64,000 nucleotides of DNA, from NCBI RefSeq assembly GCF_014648495.1, contig NZ_BMRF01000004.1, positions 62,001-126,000 on the forward strand. Reading direction: 5' to 3'. Positions 34,603 to 43,240 of this stretch are shown here, in pieces. Every line of letters begins with the position of its first letter. Position 1 is the first letter of the stretch. The stretch comes from Actinomadura cremea (GTDB lineage Bacteria; Actinomycetota; Actinomycetes; Streptosporangiales; Streptosporangiaceae). The notes under the pieces are model-generated. The model was not told the DNA's origin. It saw only the letters and a list, made by a program, of their open reading frames with translations, and searched no databases. The position numbers were made by a program, and so were the translations under genes.

Positions 34603-35831
34603 GCACCCGCCGCGCCCGCCGCGTCCAGGTTCCGTCCATCCTCGGCGAGCAGGGCATCCGGGCCGAGACGCCCAAGCGCCGGTTCCTGTTCGCGGTGCCG
34701 CCCGTCGCCCGGCACGTCCTCCCGACCGTCGCGGTCGCCGCCGAACTCGCCGGCCGCGGCCACAAGGTCGCCTGGACGGGCGACCGCACCGCCCTCGAAC
34801 CGCTGCTGCGCCCCGGCTCCCGCGTCTACTCGGCGGGCGACGACGCGTTCACCGCGCACCTGCGCGAGACCCGCGCGGGACGGCTGCGGCTGCGCGGCCC
34901 CGCCGCGCTCCGCTCCCACTGGGAGGACGTCGTCGTCCCGCTCGGGCACGCGATGCTGCCGGGCGTCGACACCGCCATCGACCGGTTCCGCCCGGACGCG
35001 CTGGTCTGCGACCAGCAGGTGCTCGCCGGGCCCGTCGCGGCGCGCCTGCGCGGACTCCCGTGGGCCACGGCGGCGACGACGCCCGCCGAGTTCGCCCGTC
35101 CGCTCGCCGGCACGCCGCGCCTCGAGCGGTGGGTGCGCGACCAGATCGGCGACTTCCAGCTCGACCACGGCATCGAGGACCTGCTCGACCTCCGGTTCTC
35201 CGACCACCTCGTGCTGGTCTTCTCGACCGGCGCGCTCCTCGGGGACGTCTCGTTCTTCCCCGACCACTTCGCGTTCGTCGGGCCCGTCCAGGGCCGTTCC
35301 GCCCCTGGAGCGTTCCCGTGGGAGCGGCTGGACGACGGGCGTCCCGCCGTCCTGTTCGCGCTCGGGGGGCCCGACGGCCCGGCGGGGGAGCGGTTCCTGG
35401 GCGCCGCCGCCGACGCCGTCCGCGGCCTGGACGTCCAGGCGGTGTTCGTCGCGCCGCCGGGGGCCGTCGCCGACCCGCCGCCGAACGTGCTGGTCCGCGA
35501 GCAGGTCCCGCGGGCGAAGCTGCTCGAGCGGATGTCGGCGGTCGTCTGCCGCGGCGGCTTCGACACCGTCGGCGAGTCGCTCGCCCGGGGCCTGCCGATG
35601 GTGCTCGCGCCGCTGCGCGACGACGAGCCGGTGCTCGCCGGGCAGGTCGAACGGGCGGGCGCCGGGATCCCGGTGCGGCACGCCCGCGTCACGTCCGGCG
35701 AGCTGCGCTCGGCGCTCGGCGAGGTCCTCACCGATCCCGCGTACCGGGACGCCGCCGGGCGCGTCCGCGACTCGTTCGCCGCCGCCGGCGGAGCGGCCGA
35801 AGCCGCCGACCGCCTGGAGAAACTCGCCTGA
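34599..35831 (+). CDS. UGT/MGT-like glycosyltransferase (GT1 family) with altered donor motif
   Basis: 410-residue GT-B glycosyltransferase of the macrolide/UGT type. The N-terminal acceptor half has A-R-H-V-L-P-T, with the candidate catalytic His after the first strand; the C-terminal donor half has L-F-A-L-G-G-P and P-M-V-L-A-P-L-R-D-D-E-P-V-L-A-G-Q. The donor signature, normally H-G-G-x-N-T, reads R318-G-G-F-D-T, so the phosphate-binding His is replaced by Arg. GGGAGG lies six bases before ATG 34599. As last gene of the operon it would be expected to sugar-decorate the synthase product, if active. Confidence 0.85.
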   Translation: MSTRRARRVQVPSILGEQGIRAETPKRRFLFAVPPVARHVLPTVAVAAELAGRGHKVAWTGDRTALEPLLRPGSRVYSAGDDAFTAHLRETRAGRLRLRGPAALRSHWEDVVVPLGHAMLPGVDTAIDRFRPDALVCDQQVLAGPVAARLRGLPWATAATTPAEFARPLAGTPRLERWVRDQIGDFQLDHGIEDLLDLRFSDHLVLVFSTGALLGDVSFFPDHFAFVGPVQGRSAPGAFPWERLDDGRPAVLFALGGPDGPAGERFLGAAADAVRGLDVQAVFVAPPGAVADPPPNVLVREQVPRAKLLERMSAVVCRGGFDTVGESLARGLPMVLAPLRDDEPVLAGQVERAGAGIPVRHARVTSGELRSALGEVLTDPAYRDAAGRVRDSFAAAGGAAEAADRLEKLA

Positions 35832-35835
35832 GCCT

Positions 35836-35852
35836 CGCCCCCGGGCGGGGCG
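35836..35852. terminator. Short GC hairpin between convergent genes
   Basis: CGCCCC and GGGGCG pair around a five-base loop, followed on the plus strand by a run of G. It lies in the 29-base gap between the glycosyltransferase and a minus-strand gene and is the only hairpin there. Confidence 0.4.
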
Positions 35853-35860
35853 GGGGGGGG

Positions 35861-36247
35861 TCAGCGGGTGGGGCGCTCGTCGGGGCCGGTGGGGCCCCTC
35901 CGGGCTCGCAGGGCCGTCTCCACGAGGGCGACCGCGCGCTGCACGGCGACCAGGCGTGCGCCTTCGCGCCGGTACGCCTCCAGGACGGCCTCGACGCCGT
36001 GCGGCGGGACGAGCGCGCCCAGGTCCACGCGCGCCGTGCGGAAGCCCTCGCGGGCCGCCTCGACGGACGCGTCCACGTGGTGCCGCGCCATGCGCGCGAG
36101 GACGGGCGGGTACCGGCGCAGCACGCCGTACCGCCGGTACTCCGGGGGTACCTGGTCGAGCAGCCAGGCCAGCGCCGTCTCCTCGAAGCGCTCGGTGCCC
36201 GGCGGGTGCACCTGCGCGGGCCAGCCCGGCGGAACGGAGGTGCTCAC
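35861..36247 (-). CDS. Conserved hypothetical small protein
   Basis: 128-residue helical, Arg-rich soluble protein without a known domain. Notable pattern: P-P-E-Y-R-R-Y-G-V-L-R-R-Y-P-P-V-L-A-R-M-A-R, then R-T-A-R-V-D-L, a layout seen in uncharacterised actinobacterial proteins. The second helical half ends in R-A-V-A-L-V-E-T-A-L. GTG 36247 is the start. Its 3' end meets the synthase operon; the next gene on this strand lies 38 bases upstream. Function unknown. Confidence 0.65.
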   Translation of the reverse strand: MSTSVPPGWPAQVHPPGTERFEETALAWLLDQVPPEYRRYGVLRRYPPVLARMARHHVDASVEAAREGFRTARVDLGALVPPHGVEAVLEAYRREGARLVAVQRAVALVETALRARRGPTGPDERPTR

Positions 36248-36285
36248 CCGGTCAGGATACCCTCCGCGTCGAAAGTGTGTTCGAC

Positions 36286-36657
36286 CTACTCCGGTGCAGG
36301 GGGCGCGTCGGGACCGGGCCCGGCCGGGCCGCCCGTCCGGCGGATGCGGATCTTGCCCGAGTCCAGGTCGTCGCGCCCGGACCCCTCCTGCTTGTGGTCG
36401 TCCTCGCGCAGCAGCTTCTGCCGCTCCTGCTCTTCCTGCTTGACCTTGCGGGAGCCTTCGAACGCGGCGGCGAGATCTTCGAACATGCCGCCGCCGAACC
36501 CGGCGCCGGTCTCGCCGTCGCCGCGGATGGCTCCCATCAGGGACGTCCTGCCGGTTCCGTCGTGGGGCCAGTCGACGACCTCGGGCTCGGCGGGTTCGGG
36601 CCGGTTGCCCAGCGGGCGGCCCTTGACGCGCTTACGGCGGCGAAAGGGTGACTTCAC
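36286..36657 (-). CDS. Hypothetical charged protein
   Basis: 123-residue protein, basic at the N-terminus (K-S-P-F-R-R-R-K-R-V-K-G-R) and mixed-charge later (K-V-K-Q-E-E-Q-E-R-Q-K-L-L-R-E-D-D-H-K). A Gly-rich middle and Pro-rich tail suggest mostly disorder with one helix. No domain recognised. GTG 36657; only modest codon evidence, but the high GC at third positions continues through the frame. The PPOX gene ends 45 bases upstream. Confidence 0.55.
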   Translation of the reverse strand: MKSPFRRRKRVKGRPLGNRPEPAEPEVVDWPHDGTGRTSLMGAIRGDGETGAGFGGGMFEDLAAAFEGSRKVKQEEQERQKLLREDDHKQEGSGRDDLDSGKIRIRRTGGPAGPGPDAPPAPE

Positions 36658-36702
36658 ACACTCTCCAACGCGATGAGTGGCCGGATAAATCCCGGCGACG
36701 GG

Positions 36703-37227
36703 TCAGGTCGTGAACCTCCACCGGGTGGGAGAACCGGTGAAGTCGCCCTGTCGCAGCCCGAACGCCTGCTGTGGCCGCACCGCGACGGTCGCGTTCACCT
36801 CCGGGTCCAGGAAGTCCACACGATAGCGGGTGGCGTACTTGGAGTTGACGAGGTCGATGAACCGCTGGAGTGTCCGCGGCTCGGTGACGACCTCCGCCCG
36901 GCCCTCGATCACGACCGGGTTCTCGGCCGCCTCGGTGGTCACCACGACGTCCGGATTGGCCCGCAGGTTCACCATCTTCCGCGACGGGACGCTGCTGCTG
37001 AACATCAGCGCCTCCCCGGACCACGCGCCCCACACCGGCATCGCGTGCGGCCGTCCGTCCGGACGGACCGTGCACAGCCAGAAGTTGCGCGCCGCCCGCA
37101 TCCGCTCCACGGCCCAGGACCACGGGAGCAGGCCGCTCCCCTCGTTCGGTCCCCGGATGCCGTAGCCCGGCATGTACGGGCGTTCCGCGATGGTTTCCGG
37201 TTCCGACTGCGCGTCGGAAGCCGACAT
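36703..37227 (-). CDS. Pyridoxamine 5'-phosphate oxidase-fold flavoprotein
   Basis: 174-residue PPOX-fold protein of the FMN/F420-binding actinobacterial kind. R-N-F-W-L-C-T-V-R-P-D-G-R-P-H-A-M-P-V-W-G-A-W is the classic start of the barrel, followed by S-S-S-V-P-S-R-K-M-V-N-L (cofactor phosphate) and N-P-V-V-I-E-G-R-A-E-V-V. Substrate unknown; relatives include F420-dependent reductases and heme- or biliverdin-type enzymes. ATG 37227 has GGAGGG eight bases upstream. Divergent from the Nif3 gene. Confidence 0.85.
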   Translation of the reverse strand: MSASDAQSEPETIAERPYMPGYGIRGPNEGSGLLPWSWAVERMRAARNFWLCTVRPDGRPHAMPVWGAWSGEALMFSSSVPSRKMVNLRANPDVVVTTEAAENPVVIEGRAEVVTEPRTLQRFIDLVNSKYATRYRVDFLDPEVNATVAVRPQQAFGLRQGDFTGSPTRWRFTT

Positions 37228-37340
37228 GACGATCTCCCTCCGGTCGGGCACGCTCCCGTACGTATCGTTTCAGACGCGACCGTCCGGTGGCGACGGCCGG
37301 TGACCGCGTCGGGGCGCCGCGGCGCGGTAGCCTGCGGAAC

Positions 37341-38156
37341 GTGCGTCTATCCCATGTCATCGCGGCCCTCGAGGAGCTCTACCCGCCGGCGTGGGCGGAA
37401 TCCTGGGACGCCGTCGGGCTCGTCTGCGGCGACCCCGACCAGGACGTCGAACGGGTCCTGTTCGCCGTCGATCCCGTCGCCGCCGTGCTGGACGAGGCGC
37501 TCGAACGGCGGGCCGACCTGGTGATCACGCACCATCCGCTGCTGCTGCGCGGCGTGCACTCGGTCGCGGCGACCGACCCCAAGGGCCGCATGATCCACCG
37601 GATGATCCGCGCCGGCGTGGCGCTCTACACCGCGCACACGAACGCCGACGTGGCCGACCCGGGCGTGTCGGACGCCCTCGCCCGCGCCGTCGGGCTCACC
37701 GGCGAGCTGCGTCCGATGGTCCCCGCCGCCGACGATCCCCGCCGCGGGCTCGGCCGCATCGGGGACCTCGCCGAACCGGTCGCGCTGCGCGAGTTCACCG
37801 CCCGCGCCGCCGCCGGACTCCCGTCGACCGCCTGGGGCGTGCGCGCCGCCGGCGACCCCGACCGTCCCGTCCGGACGGTCGCGGTGTGCGGCGGCGCCGG
37901 CGACTCGCTGCTCGGCACCGCGCGCGCCGCGGACGTCGACGTCTACCTGACCGCCGATCTGCGGCACCATCCCGCGTCGGAGTTCGCCGAGCACGGCGGC
38001 CCGGCCCTGATCGACGCCGCGCACTGGGCGACCGAGTGGCCGTGGCTGGCCGACGCGGAGCGGCGCCTGACCGGGGCGACCGGGGGCGCGCTGCAGACCC
38101 GGGTGTCCACGCTCGTCACCGACGCGTGGCGCCTCCACGACGAAGGAGCAAAGTGA
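37341..38156 (+). CDS. Nif3-like dinuclear metal centre protein
   Basis: 271-residue Nif3/YbgI-type protein (GTP cyclohydrolase 1 type 2-like), a conserved toroid with a two-metal site. Start GTG 37341 begins the characteristic L-S-H-V-I-A-A-L-E-E-L-Y-P. Metal ligands lie in I-T-H-H-P-L-L-L-R, H-T-N-A-D and the C-terminal D-A-A-H-W-A-T-E. First gene of a coupled trio; its stop overlaps the next GTG. The exact reaction of the family is unsettled. Confidence 0.92.
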   Translation: MRLSHVIAALEELYPPAWAESWDAVGLVCGDPDQDVERVLFAVDPVAAVLDEALERRADLVITHHPLLLRGVHSVAATDPKGRMIHRMIRAGVALYTAHTNADVADPGVSDALARAVGLTGELRPMVPAADDPRRGLGRIGDLAEPVALREFTARAAAGLPSTAWGVRAAGDPDRPVRTVAVCGGAGDSLLGTARAADVDVYLTADLRHHPASEFAEHGGPALIDAAHWATEWPWLADAERRLTGATGGALQTRVSTLVTDAWRLHDEGAK

Positions 38157-38896
38157 AAGCCGCACCGCAAGCCCAGCTTCGCCTCATCGACCTGCAGGAG
38201 CTCGACAGCTCGCTGGACCGGCTGGCGCACCGCCGCCGCACCCTGCCCGAGATGGCCGAGATCGCGCGCGTCGAGGGCCGCCTCACCGAGCTGCGCGACG
38301 CGATCGTGACGGCCGAGACCGAGGTCGGCGACCTGCAGCGGGAGCAGAAGAAGGCCGAACAGGACGTCGACCAGGTCCGCACCCGCGCCGACCGCGACCA
38401 GAAGCGCCTCGACTCCGGCCAGGTGACCTCCGCGAAGGACCTCGGCAGCCTGCAGACCGAGATCGAGTCCCTGCAGCGCCGCCAGTCCGACCTGGAAGAG
38501 GTCGTCCTGGAGATCATGGAGCGCACCGAGACCGCCGAGGCGCGCGTGTCCGGGCTCCGCGGCGAGCAGACGGCCGCGCAGCGGGAACTCGAAGACCTGA
38601 CCGCACGCCGCGACGCGGCGCAGGGCGAGATCGACGGCGAGGCCGGGACGACCACGACCGCCCGCACGGCCGTCGCCAAGGACGTCCCCGACGACCTCCT
38701 CGGCCTCTACGAGAAGCTGCGGAGCCAGTTCGGCGGCGTCGGCGCGGCCAAACTGTTCCGCGGCGCCTGCCAGGGCTGCCACCTCGCCCTCAACACCGTG
38801 GACCTGAACCGCATCCGCGCCGCCGCCGAGGACGAGGTCGTCCGCTGCGAGGAGTGCCGCCGCATCCTCGTCCGCACCCCCGAGTCGGGCCTGTGA
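38153..38896 (+). CDS. Coiled-coil zinc-ribbon protein (C4-type, CT398-like)
   Basis: 247-residue protein: a long antiparallel coiled coil (about residues 8-185, rich in Glu/Arg/Gln heptads) and a C-terminal zinc ribbon with C-Q-G-C-H and C-E-E-C-R. It belongs to the C4-type zinc ribbon family (CT398/HP0958-like); in actinobacteria its gene is regularly joined to nif3 and the RNase H gene, as here. Overlaps of 4 bases on both sides show translational coupling. It probably acts as an adaptor binding nucleic acid or a protein partner. Confidence 0.9.
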   Translation: MKAAPQAQLRLIDLQELDSSLDRLAHRRRTLPEMAEIARVEGRLTELRDAIVTAETEVGDLQREQKKAEQDVDQVRTRADRDQKRLDSGQVTSAKDLGSLQTEIESLQRRQSDLEEVVLEIMERTETAEARVSGLRGEQTAAQRELEDLTARRDAAQGEIDGEAGTTTTARTAVAKDVPDDLLGLYEKLRSQFGGVGAAKLFRGACQGCHLALNTVDLNRIRAAAEDEVVRCEECRRILVRTPESGL

Positions 38897-39981
38897 GCCG
38901 CAGGCTGATCGTCGAGGCGGACGGCGGCTCCCGCGGCAACCCGGGACCCGCCGGGTACGGGGCCGTCGTCCGGGACGCGCTCACCGGCGAGGTGCTCGCC
39001 GAGGCCGCCGAGGCCATCGGGAAGGCGACCAACAACGTCGCCGAGTACCGGGGCCTGATCGCCGGGCTGACCGCCGCCGCCTCGATCGACCCGGACGCCC
39101 GCGTGGACGTCCGGATGGACTCCAAGCTCGTCGTCGAGCAGATGTCGGGCCGCTGGAAGATCAAGCACCCGGACATGATCCCCCTCGCCGCGCGGGCCGG
39201 CGACCTCGCCTCGTCCCTCGGGGCCGTCTCCTACGCGTGGATCCCCCGCAAGCGGAACGCGCACGCCGACCGGCTCGCCAACGAGGCCATGGACGCCGCC
39301 GCCCGCGGCGAGGAGTGGACGCCCGGCGCGCCCCCGGAACCCGAGCCCCCGCCCCTCCCGCCGTCCACCACCCCCACCACCACGATCCTCCTGCGGCACG
39401 GCGAGACGCCGCTCTCGGTCGAGAAGCGGTTCGCCGGCATCGGCGACGTCCCGCTCACCGCGACCGGCCTCGCCCAGGCCCGCGCCGCCGCCCTCGCACT
39501 CAAGGACCGCGGCCTCGACGCGATCGTCACCTCGCCCCTCGCGCGCTGCCGCGCCACCGCCGCCGAGGTCGCCGCCGTCACGGGCCTGGACGTCCGCGTC
39601 GAGGACGGCTTCCGCGAGACCGACTTCGGCGACTGGGAGGGCCTCACGTTCGGCGAGGCCCGCGACCGCGACCCCGCCGCGCTCCGCGCGTGGCTCGCCG
39701 ACCCCGAGGCCGCCCCGCCGGGCGGCGAGAGCTTCGCGGACACGTCCCGGCGCGTCCGCACCGCCCTCGACAAGCTGAAGGTCCGCGCCCGCCACCGGAC
39801 CGTCCTCGTCGTCTCCCACGTCACCCCGATCAAGCTGCTGGTCCGCGACGCCCTCGGCGCCCCGATGCCCGCGATCTACCGCATGCACCTCGACGTCGCG
39901 TCCCTGACGACCGTCGACTGGTACGACGACGGGCCCGCGACCCTGCGCACCTTCAACGACGCCCACCACACGGACCGCTGA
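38893..39981 (+). CDS. Bifunctional RNase HI / histidine phosphatase
   Basis: 362-residue fusion. Residues 1-135 are RNase HI-like, with D10 (E-A-D-G-G-S-R-G-N-P-G-P), the Glu region N-N-V-A-E-Y-R and M-D-S-K-L-V-V-E-Q-M. After a Pro-rich linker (about 140-160), residues 165-355 form a phosphoglycerate mutase-type phosphatase: L-L-R-H-G-E-T and later V-V-S-H-V-T-P-I-K. The same fusion is known from Mycobacterium (Rv2228c type), where it cuts RNA in RNA/DNA hybrids and has CobC-like phosphatase activity. GTG 38893 overlaps the previous stop. RNase P RNA follows. Confidence 0.93.
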   Translation: MSRRLIVEADGGSRGNPGPAGYGAVVRDALTGEVLAEAAEAIGKATNNVAEYRGLIAGLTAAASIDPDARVDVRMDSKLVVEQMSGRWKIKHPDMIPLAARAGDLASSLGAVSYAWIPRKRNAHADRLANEAMDAAARGEEWTPGAPPEPEPPPLPPSTTPTTTILLRHGETPLSVEKRFAGIGDVPLTATGLAQARAAALALKDRGLDAIVTSPLARCRATAAEVAAVTGLDVRVEDGFRETDFGDWEGLTFGEARDRDPAALRAWLADPEAAPPGGESFADTSRRVRTALDKLKVRARHRTVLVVSHVTPIKLLVRDALGAPMPAIYRMHLDVASLTTVDWYDDGPATLRTFNDAHHTDR

Positions 39982-40010
39982 CCGACGCGGACGGTCTATC
40001 CTTGGACGTG

Positions 40011-40408
40011 GTGGACGAGCCGGCCGGACGGCCGCGTCGGGGAGCGATCCCCGTCGAGGAAAGTCCGGGCTCCACAGGGCAGGGTGGTCGGTAACGCCGA
40101 CCCGGGGCGACCCGCGGGAAAGTGCCACAGAAAGCAGACCGCCACCGGTCCGCCGGTGGTAAGGGTGAAACGGTGAGGTAAGAGCTCACCAGCGCCCACG
40201 GTGACGTGGGCGGCTAGGTAAACCCCACCCGGAGCAAGGTCAAGAAGGGGATCCGGCAGGATTCCCGCGCAGGCGTTCGAGGGCGGCCCGCCCGAGCCTG
40301 CGGGTAGACCGCTGGAGGCCGTCGGCAACGGCGGCCCGAGATGGATGGCCGTCGCCCGCCGCCGCGCGCGGCGGGCACAGAACCCGGCTTACAGGTCGGC
40401 TCGTCCAC
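40011..40408 (+). ncRNA. rnpB: RNase P RNA, bacterial type A
   Basis: The catalytic RNA of RNase P, which trims tRNA 5' leaders. The ends pair (GTGGACGAGCC with GGCTCGTCCAC), and universally conserved blocks are present: GAGGAAAGTCCGGGCTCC near the 5' side, AGGGTGAAACGGTGAGGTAAGAGCTCACC in the centre (in pieces) and ACAGAACCCGGCTTACAG at the 3' side. A TATCCT at 39997-40002 suits a -10 element. Ends are set by the P1 helix and may shift by a few bases. Confidence 0.95.
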
Positions 40409-40643
40409 CGCCCCCGCACCCGCGCCGGCCCTGCCCGCGCGACCGGCCTCACCCGAACACGCTCGTTCATGTGCGCGAGATGTGCGGAGAATCGGGTGAT
40501 GATGCGGGAAGTCGGCGCTTTCGGGTCACACGACACAGTGGTGCGGAAACAGCGCGCTTAACGTCCTGGTATGGAGCCGATCGGCCTCGATCGGCGACAG
40601 GCGGCGGGACCGTGGGGAACCGGTCCCGTGGAGAGGAGCGCAG

Positions 40644-40877
40644 ATGTTCATCGCGTTCACGATCTTCGTGCTCGGGGCGGCGACGGTGTCGGTGCTGGCG
40701 GTGCTGTGGAGTTTCGCGCGGGCCAGCCGGCGCGACGCGCTGTTCCTGCCGGCGAGCGACCGGAGCGCGCGGATGGCGCGCCGGGTCACGGGGATGTACG
40801 TGCGGGACTACCAGCAGGGCCGGGACCACATCCGGGGACGGGACGACGAGCGCGACGGCGAGCTCGTCGGATTCTGA
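40644..40877 (+). CDS. Small single-pass membrane protein
   Basis: 77-residue protein with one N-terminal membrane helix (F-I-A-F-T-I-F-V-L-G-A-A-T-V-S-V-L-A-V-L) and a charged cytoplasmic tail rich in Arg/Asp (R-D-H-I-R-G-R-D-D-E-R-D). A strong ribosome site (GAGAGGAG) lies before ATG 40644. No named family. The 235 bases between rnpB and this gene show no other gene. Two terminators follow. Confidence 0.7.
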   Translation: MFIAFTIFVLGAATVSVLAVLWSFARASRRDALFLPASDRSARMARRVTGMYVRDYQQGRDHIRGRDDERDGELVGF

Positions 40878-40890
40878 AGACGATGGTGAG

Positions 40891-40949
40891 GGCGCCGCAT
40901 GGCGGTGCGGCGCCGAGGGCATGGGCCGTCCGCGGGGGACGGCCCATGC
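40891..40949. terminator. Two consecutive perfect hairpins between convergent genes
   Basis: GGCGCCGCA/TGCGGCGCC (40891-40914) and GCATGGGCCGTCC/GGACGGCCCATGC (40919-40949) pair without mismatch. They fill the space between the small membrane protein and the SulP-carbonic anhydrase gene and can act in both directions. Confidence 0.8.
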
Positions 40950-40957
40950 GTGCAGGG

Positions 40958-43240
40958 TCACGACGGGGTTCGCGTGTCCTGCCGGTCGCCGGCGGGGGCC
41001 TCGCCCGAGACGGGGGCGAAGGTCCCCGTCGCGCGGTCGAGGATCTCGACGTTGGCGGTCGGCAGGTCCAGGTAGAGGCCCACCAGTTCGATCTCGCCGG
41101 ACTCGACGCGGTGCTCCAGCCACGGGTGGGTGAGCAGGTTGTCGAGCTGCTGGATGACGTTGATCTTGCAGAGGTGGGCGAGCGGGTTCTTGTCGGTGGC
41201 GAGCGGGGAACCCAGGAACCGGGCGATGCTGTGGCGGCCGTGCTCCAGCCACCGGGTCAGGTGGTGCAGGTGCTTGACCTCGGTGCCGCCGGCGAGCAGC
41301 GCGGCCATGGCGCCGCAGTTGGCGTGCCCGCAGACCGTGATGGTGCGGATCTCGAGCACGTTGACCGCGTACTCGACGGTGGCCATCACCGCGTCGTCGG
41401 CCGGGTAGGCGCCGTGCCGCGGGACGAGGTTGCCGACGTTGCGGTTGATGAACAGGTCGCCGGGGCCGCTGGCGGTGATGATGTTGGGCACCACGCGCGA
41501 GTCGACGCAGGTGATGAAGAGGTTCTGCGGTTTCTGCTCCATCGCCAGTTCGGCCATGATCGGGCGGACGAGCGGGGCGGTGCTGTCGTGGTACCTGCGG
41601 ACGCCCGCGAGCAAGAGATCGCTCGCCGGCGGCTGCTCGGCGTCGGGCGTGGACTCGGGGTTCCGCCGGTCCGACCATGGCGCCCACCAGGGCGTCTGCG
41701 GCGGAGTCTTGCTCGGCGGTGTGGTGTCACCTGTCACCGCTCTTTCATACCAAGCCTCGTGGACCTCGTCGATGTCGACCCTCCCGCCTTGCCGCTCGTG
41801 GGCGATCCGCCACTGGTGGACGGCGTCGAACGCGGCGTGGTCCATGAAGTCGACGTTGAGGTCGAGGTCGACGTTGGAGCCCGCGGGGATCTGCTGGAGG
41901 TGCCGGGTGACCTTCGGGACGCCGAGGAACGTGAACGTCCCCTCGACGACGACGTGCCGGCGGGGCGGCGCGGGGCCGTCGCCGGGCGCGGGGACGAGCT
42001 GTTCCGAGCGCACCGACAGGGTGGTGAGCCGGCGCAGGGCGAGGATCGCCATGACGCCGATGCCGAGCAGCACGCCCTTGCCGAGGCCGAGGACGACCAC
42101 GCCGCCGAGGGTGGCGAAGTAGGCGGGGGCCTCGCGGTGGTGGCGCAGGTCGCGGACGTGCGCGAGGTCCATCAGCCGGCAGCCGAGGACGACGAGCAGC
42201 GCGGCCAGCGCGGACAGCGGGATCTGTTCGATGATCGGCCCGCAGGCCAGCGCGAGCACCAGCACCCAGACGCCGTGCAGGATGGACGACAGCCGCGTGC
42301 GGGCGCCCGCGTGCAGGTTGGCGGTGCTGCGGACGATCACGCTCGCGATCGGGAGCCCGCCGAGGAATCCCGACACCATGTTCGCGACGCCCTGCGCGCG
42401 CAGGTCCTTGTCGAGGTCGGACCGCGGCACCCCCGGCGGCCGCATGCGGTCGACGGCGACCGCGCACAGCAGCGACGCGACGGCGGCGACGATGCCGACG
42501 GAGACGACGGCGCCGGCGATCCCGCCCGGTGGGCCGTGCGGGAGGACCGGAGGCGTCCAGTCCTCCAGGAGGGTGCCGGGCAGGTCGACCCGCGCCGTCG
42601 GCCAGCCGAGCGCCCACGCGGTCGCGGTGGCGCCCGCGATCGCGGGCAGCGGGCCGGGCACCAGCCGCGGCACGGCGCCGAACCGGCCGTGCCGCGGCAG
42701 CCGGCTCCAGCAGAACAGGATGAGGATGGTCAGGCCGCCCAGCAGCGCCGTGCGGGTGTGCGGGGCGGCGAGCTGGCCGGGCAGCTCCCGCAGGTCGGTC
42801 AGGGACGACTGCTGCGGGCTGCCGCCGAGCACCACGTGCACCTGGGCGAGGACGATGACGGCGCCGATCCCCGCGAGCATGCCGTGGACCACGGCGGGGG
42901 AGATCGCGAGCGCGGCGCGGGCGACGCGGGCGGCGCCCAGGCCCAGCTGCAGCACTCCGGCGAGCAGGGTGATGGTGCAGGTGGCGCGCCAGCCGTACTC
43001 CTGCACGAGGCTGAAGACGATGACGGTGAGGCCCGCGGCGGGGCCGCTGACCTGGAGCGGCGAGCCGCCGAGTGCTCCGGCGACGACGCCGCCGACGACG
43101 GCGGAGATGAGCCCGGCCGCGACCGGTGCGCCGGAGGCGACCGCGATGCCGAGCGACAGTGGTAGCGCGACGAGGAACACCACGAACGACGCGAACAGAT
43201 CGCGCCGCAATGTGGATACGTTGAGTGTGTTTGATATCAC
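40958..43240 (-). CDS. SulP-type anion transporter fused to beta-carbonic anhydrase
   Basis: 760 residues. The first part (about 1-420) is a SulP/SLC26 transporter core with 10-14 helices (V-F-L-V-A-L-P-L-S-L-G-I-A, Q-V-S-G-P-A-A-G-L); about 440-520 resembles a STAS-like domain; after a disordered linker, residues about 545-740 form a beta-carbonic anhydrase with zinc ligands C578, D580 (C-V-D-S-R), H639 and C642 (G-H-A-N-C). The fusion suggests coupled bicarbonate uptake and CO2 hydration. GTG 43240 gives an intact N-terminus and lies six bases after TATATA, so the mRNA is probably leaderless. Confidence 0.93.
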   Translation of the reverse strand: MISNTLNVSTLRRDLFASFVVFLVALPLSLGIAVASGAPVAAGLISAVVGGVVAGALGGSPLQVSGPAAGLTVIVFSLVQEYGWRATCTITLLAGVLQLGLGAARVARAALAISPAVVHGMLAGIGAVIVLAQVHVVLGGSPQQSSLTDLRELPGQLAAPHTRTALLGGLTILILFCWSRLPRHGRFGAVPRLVPGPLPAIAGATATAWALGWPTARVDLPGTLLEDWTPPVLPHGPPGGIAGAVVSVGIVAAVASLLCAVAVDRMRPPGVPRSDLDKDLRAQGVANMVSGFLGGLPIASVIVRSTANLHAGARTRLSSILHGVWVLVLALACGPIIEQIPLSALAALLVVLGCRLMDLAHVRDLRHHREAPAYFATLGGVVVLGLGKGVLLGIGVMAILALRRLTTLSVRSEQLVPAPGDGPAPPRRHVVVEGTFTFLGVPKVTRHLQQIPAGSNVDLDLNVDFMDHAAFDAVHQWRIAHERQGGRVDIDEVHEAWYERAVTGDTTPPSKTPPQTPWWAPWSDRRNPESTPDAEQPPASDLLLAGVRRYHDSTAPLVRPIMAELAMEQKPQNLFITCVDSRVVPNIITASGPGDLFINRNVGNLVPRHGAYPADDAVMATVEYAVNVLEIRTITVCGHANCGAMAALLAGGTEVKHLHHLTRWLEHGRHSIARFLGSPLATDKNPLAHLCKINVIQQLDNLLTHPWLEHRVESGEIELVGLYLDLPTANVEILDRATGTFAPVSGEAPAGDRQDTRTPS

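Noticed and set aside
22256-35831. Explanation of the lost active sites by sequencing error
   Set aside because: The changes need two or more base substitutions at several sites without any frameshift, in five separate domains, which errors would not produce.
35852-35860. G-run after the glycosyltransferase as a frameshift site
   Set aside because: It lies after the stop codon, between genes.
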